Position numbers and translations under genes: made by a program. The notes under the pieces are model-generated. The model did not search any database, was not told where the DNA came from, and saw only the letters and a program-made list of their open reading frames with translations. Below are positions 5,594 through 6,846 of a stretch of DNA of 6,846 nucleotides, one piece after another. This DNA comes from Micavibrio sp. UBA6145 (GTDB lineage: Bacteria; Pseudomonadota; Alphaproteobacteria; Micavibrionales; UBA1664). The stretch is from assembly GCA_002423205.1 (NCBI GenBank), contig DIUZ01000018.1, positions 1-6,846 of the forward strand, in the 5' to 3' direction. Each line of letters begins with the position of its first letter. Positions within the stretch are counted from its first letter, which is position 1.

Positions 5594-6846
5594 TTAAGCA
5601 GCCAGAAACTCGGCTTCCAGCTCTTCAAGCTCGGCGCTGACGGCGTCATATTTTTTCTGCACGTCGATCGAATAATCATCCGACAACTGCTTTTCCAGCT
5701 TCTCTTTTTCAAGAGTCAGGCGCTCGATATCGGCTTCGATATCGCCGGTAGACCGCCTGGCCTTGCCGCCTGATTTCTTATCCTTGGGCTTATCGGCCTT
5801 CTTGTCTTTTTTCTTGGCGTCACGCGCCTGCTGGACGATGTATTTACGGTAGTCGTCCAGATCGCCTTCAAAATTATCGACCTTGCCCTTGTCGACGATC
5901 CACAGACGGTCGGCCACGCGTTCGACCATGGTCGGGTCGTGGCTGACGATCACAATCGCGCCTTCATAGGCATTCAGCGCCTGCACCAGCGCCTCGCGGG
6001 CGTCGATATCAAGGTGGTTGGTGGGCTCATCCAGCAGCAGCAGATGCGGTGCATCGAATGACATGAACGCAAACAGAAGACGCGCCTTCTCGCCCCCTGA
6101 GAGCGAGCGGATCTTGTTATCCGCCATCTCGCGCCCGAAACCGAATGATCCCAGAACCGCGCGGACTTTATGTTCCTTCACGTCCGGAATGGACTGAACC
6201 ATGATTTCGCGCATTTCCATGTACGGCGTGGATTCAAGATCCAGCTCTTCCGTCTGCTGTTGGCCGAAATACCCGATACGCAATTTGCTGGACCGGAAGA
6301 CCTCGCCCTTCATGACGCCAAGCTTGCCGGCGATCAGCTTCATCAGCGTCGATTTACCGTTACCATTGGCGCCCAGCAAGGCGATGCGGTCGTCGATGTC
6401 GATATTCTCACGCACATGCCTGAGCACGGGCTTACCCTCGACATAACCGATATCGGCGTTGGTCACCGAAATCATGGGCGACGGAATTTTACCTTCCGGC
6501 GACGGGAATGTGAAACGCACCGCGCGGTCCGCGATCACCGCGTCGACAATGTCCATTTTCTCGATGGCTTTCATCCGGCTTTGCGCCTGGCGCGCCTTGG
6601 ACGCCGTCGCCTTGAAGCGGTCGACGAATTTCTGCATATGCGCACGCGCCGCCTCCTGCTTCTCGTGCATTTTCTGCTGCAATCCCAGTCGGGCCGCGCG
6701 CTCGCGTTCAAACGTATCGTAATTGCCGGTATAGACCGTAAGCTGCCCTTTATCGACATGCACAACGTGGTCGATACATTTGTTCAGAAGGTCGCGGTCG
6801 TGCGAAATAATCAGCAGCGTGTGCGGATAATTCAGCAGATATGTCT
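5594..6846 (-). CDS. ABC-F family ATPase, YheS-like (N-terminal part beyond window)
   Basis: A soluble tandem-ATPase protein of the ABC-F class, whose studied members bind the ribosome (E site) and act in translation; it has no membrane domain. The frame runs to the right edge with no stop: the GTG at 6763 is internal, because upstream codons encode HTLLIISHDRDLLNKCIDHV, the H-switch end of the first ATPase domain (SHD at 6797-6805). About 416 codons are visible and roughly 200 are probably missing, judged from the 637-residue E. coli YheS. Next comes the inter-domain linker with VDRFKATASKARQAQSRMKA, very like the YheS linker. The second domain has Walker A GANGNGKST (6347-6373), Q-loop YFGQQQ, signature LSGGEK (6086-6103), Walker B LLLLDEPTNHLD (from 6043) and the SHD switch (5936-5944). 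A Lys-rich stretch (about 5753-5833) and a C-terminal predicted coiled coil (IEADIERLTLEKEKLEKQL onward) end the protein at EFLAA. Uup is the main alternative; the linker favours YheS. Confidence 0.93.
   Translation of the reverse strand, partial: TYLLNYPHTLLIISHDRDLLNKCIDHVVHVDKGQLTVYTGNYDTFERERAARLGLQQKMHEKQEAARAHMQKFVDRFKATASKARQAQSRMKAIEKMDIVDAVIADRAVRFTFPSPEGKIPSPMISVTNADIGYVEGKPVLRHVRENIDIDDRIALLGANGNGKSTLMKLIAGKLGVMKGEVFRSSKLRIGYFGQQQTEELDLESTPYMEMREIMVQSIPDVKEHKVRAVLGSFGFGREMADNKIRSLSGGEKARLLFAFMSFDAPHLLLLDEPTNHLDIDAREALVQALNAYEGAIVIVSHDPTMVERVADRLWIVDKGKVDNFEGDLDDYRKYIVQQARDAKKKDKKADKPKDKKSGGKARRSTGDIEADIERLTLEKEKLEKQLSDDYSIDVQKKYDAVSAELEELEAEFLAA

Overview
The window carries four protein genes and almost no non-coding DNA. 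Its codon use is moderately GC-rich, and the gene types are Gram-negative: a classical (type Va) autotransporter with a C-terminal outer-membrane barrel ending in Phe, and a proteobacterial-type DgkA. The autotransporter style (a TVTC-type N-terminal segment, PATR-containing beta-helix, GGNSIGTLNV-type pre-barrel module) is most familiar from Alphaproteobacteria. That assignment is an inference from protein style, and nothing here fixes a genus.

Layout. (1) Positions 1-3266, plus strand: the 3' part of a large autotransporter gene. The frame is open back to the left edge, so the true start lies outside the window. The passenger contains four long tandem repeats of 276/276/273/276 bp (498-1598) and the beginning of a fifth. 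It is followed by a pre-barrel module, a helical linker and the beta-barrel. (2) Positions 3263-3622, minus strand: dgkA, diacylglycerol kinase, converging on the autotransporter so tightly that the two stop codons overlap. (3) Positions 3619-5532, minus strand: an LTA-synthase-family membrane phosphotransferase, whose TGA stop overlaps the dgkA ATG (ATGA). (4) Positions 5594-6846, minus strand: an ABC-F ATPase closest in linker style to E. coli YheS, cut by the right edge inside its first ATPase domain.

How the genes work together. The LtaS-like enzyme and DgkA make a biochemical pair. Enzymes of this family transfer a phosphoglycerol or similar phospho-headgroup from a phospholipid to a periplasmic acceptor and leave diacylglycerol behind; DgkA phosphorylates that diacylglycerol to phosphatidic acid, which re-enters phospholipid synthesis. 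The ATGA overlap suggests coupled translation. The ABC-F gene lies upstream on the same strand with a 61-bp gap. That gap has a plausible promoter and a strong Shine-Dalgarno sequence for the transferase, so the transferase-dgkA pair may be transcribed separately or by read-through. The autotransporter looks functionally unrelated.

No tRNA, rRNA, CRISPR array, insertion sequence or convincing intrinsic terminator was seen. The only gene-free stretch is 5533-5593. I see no evidence of a wholly new system; the most interesting points are the LtaS-like/DgkA unit in a Gram-negative context and the long, recently related passenger repeats.
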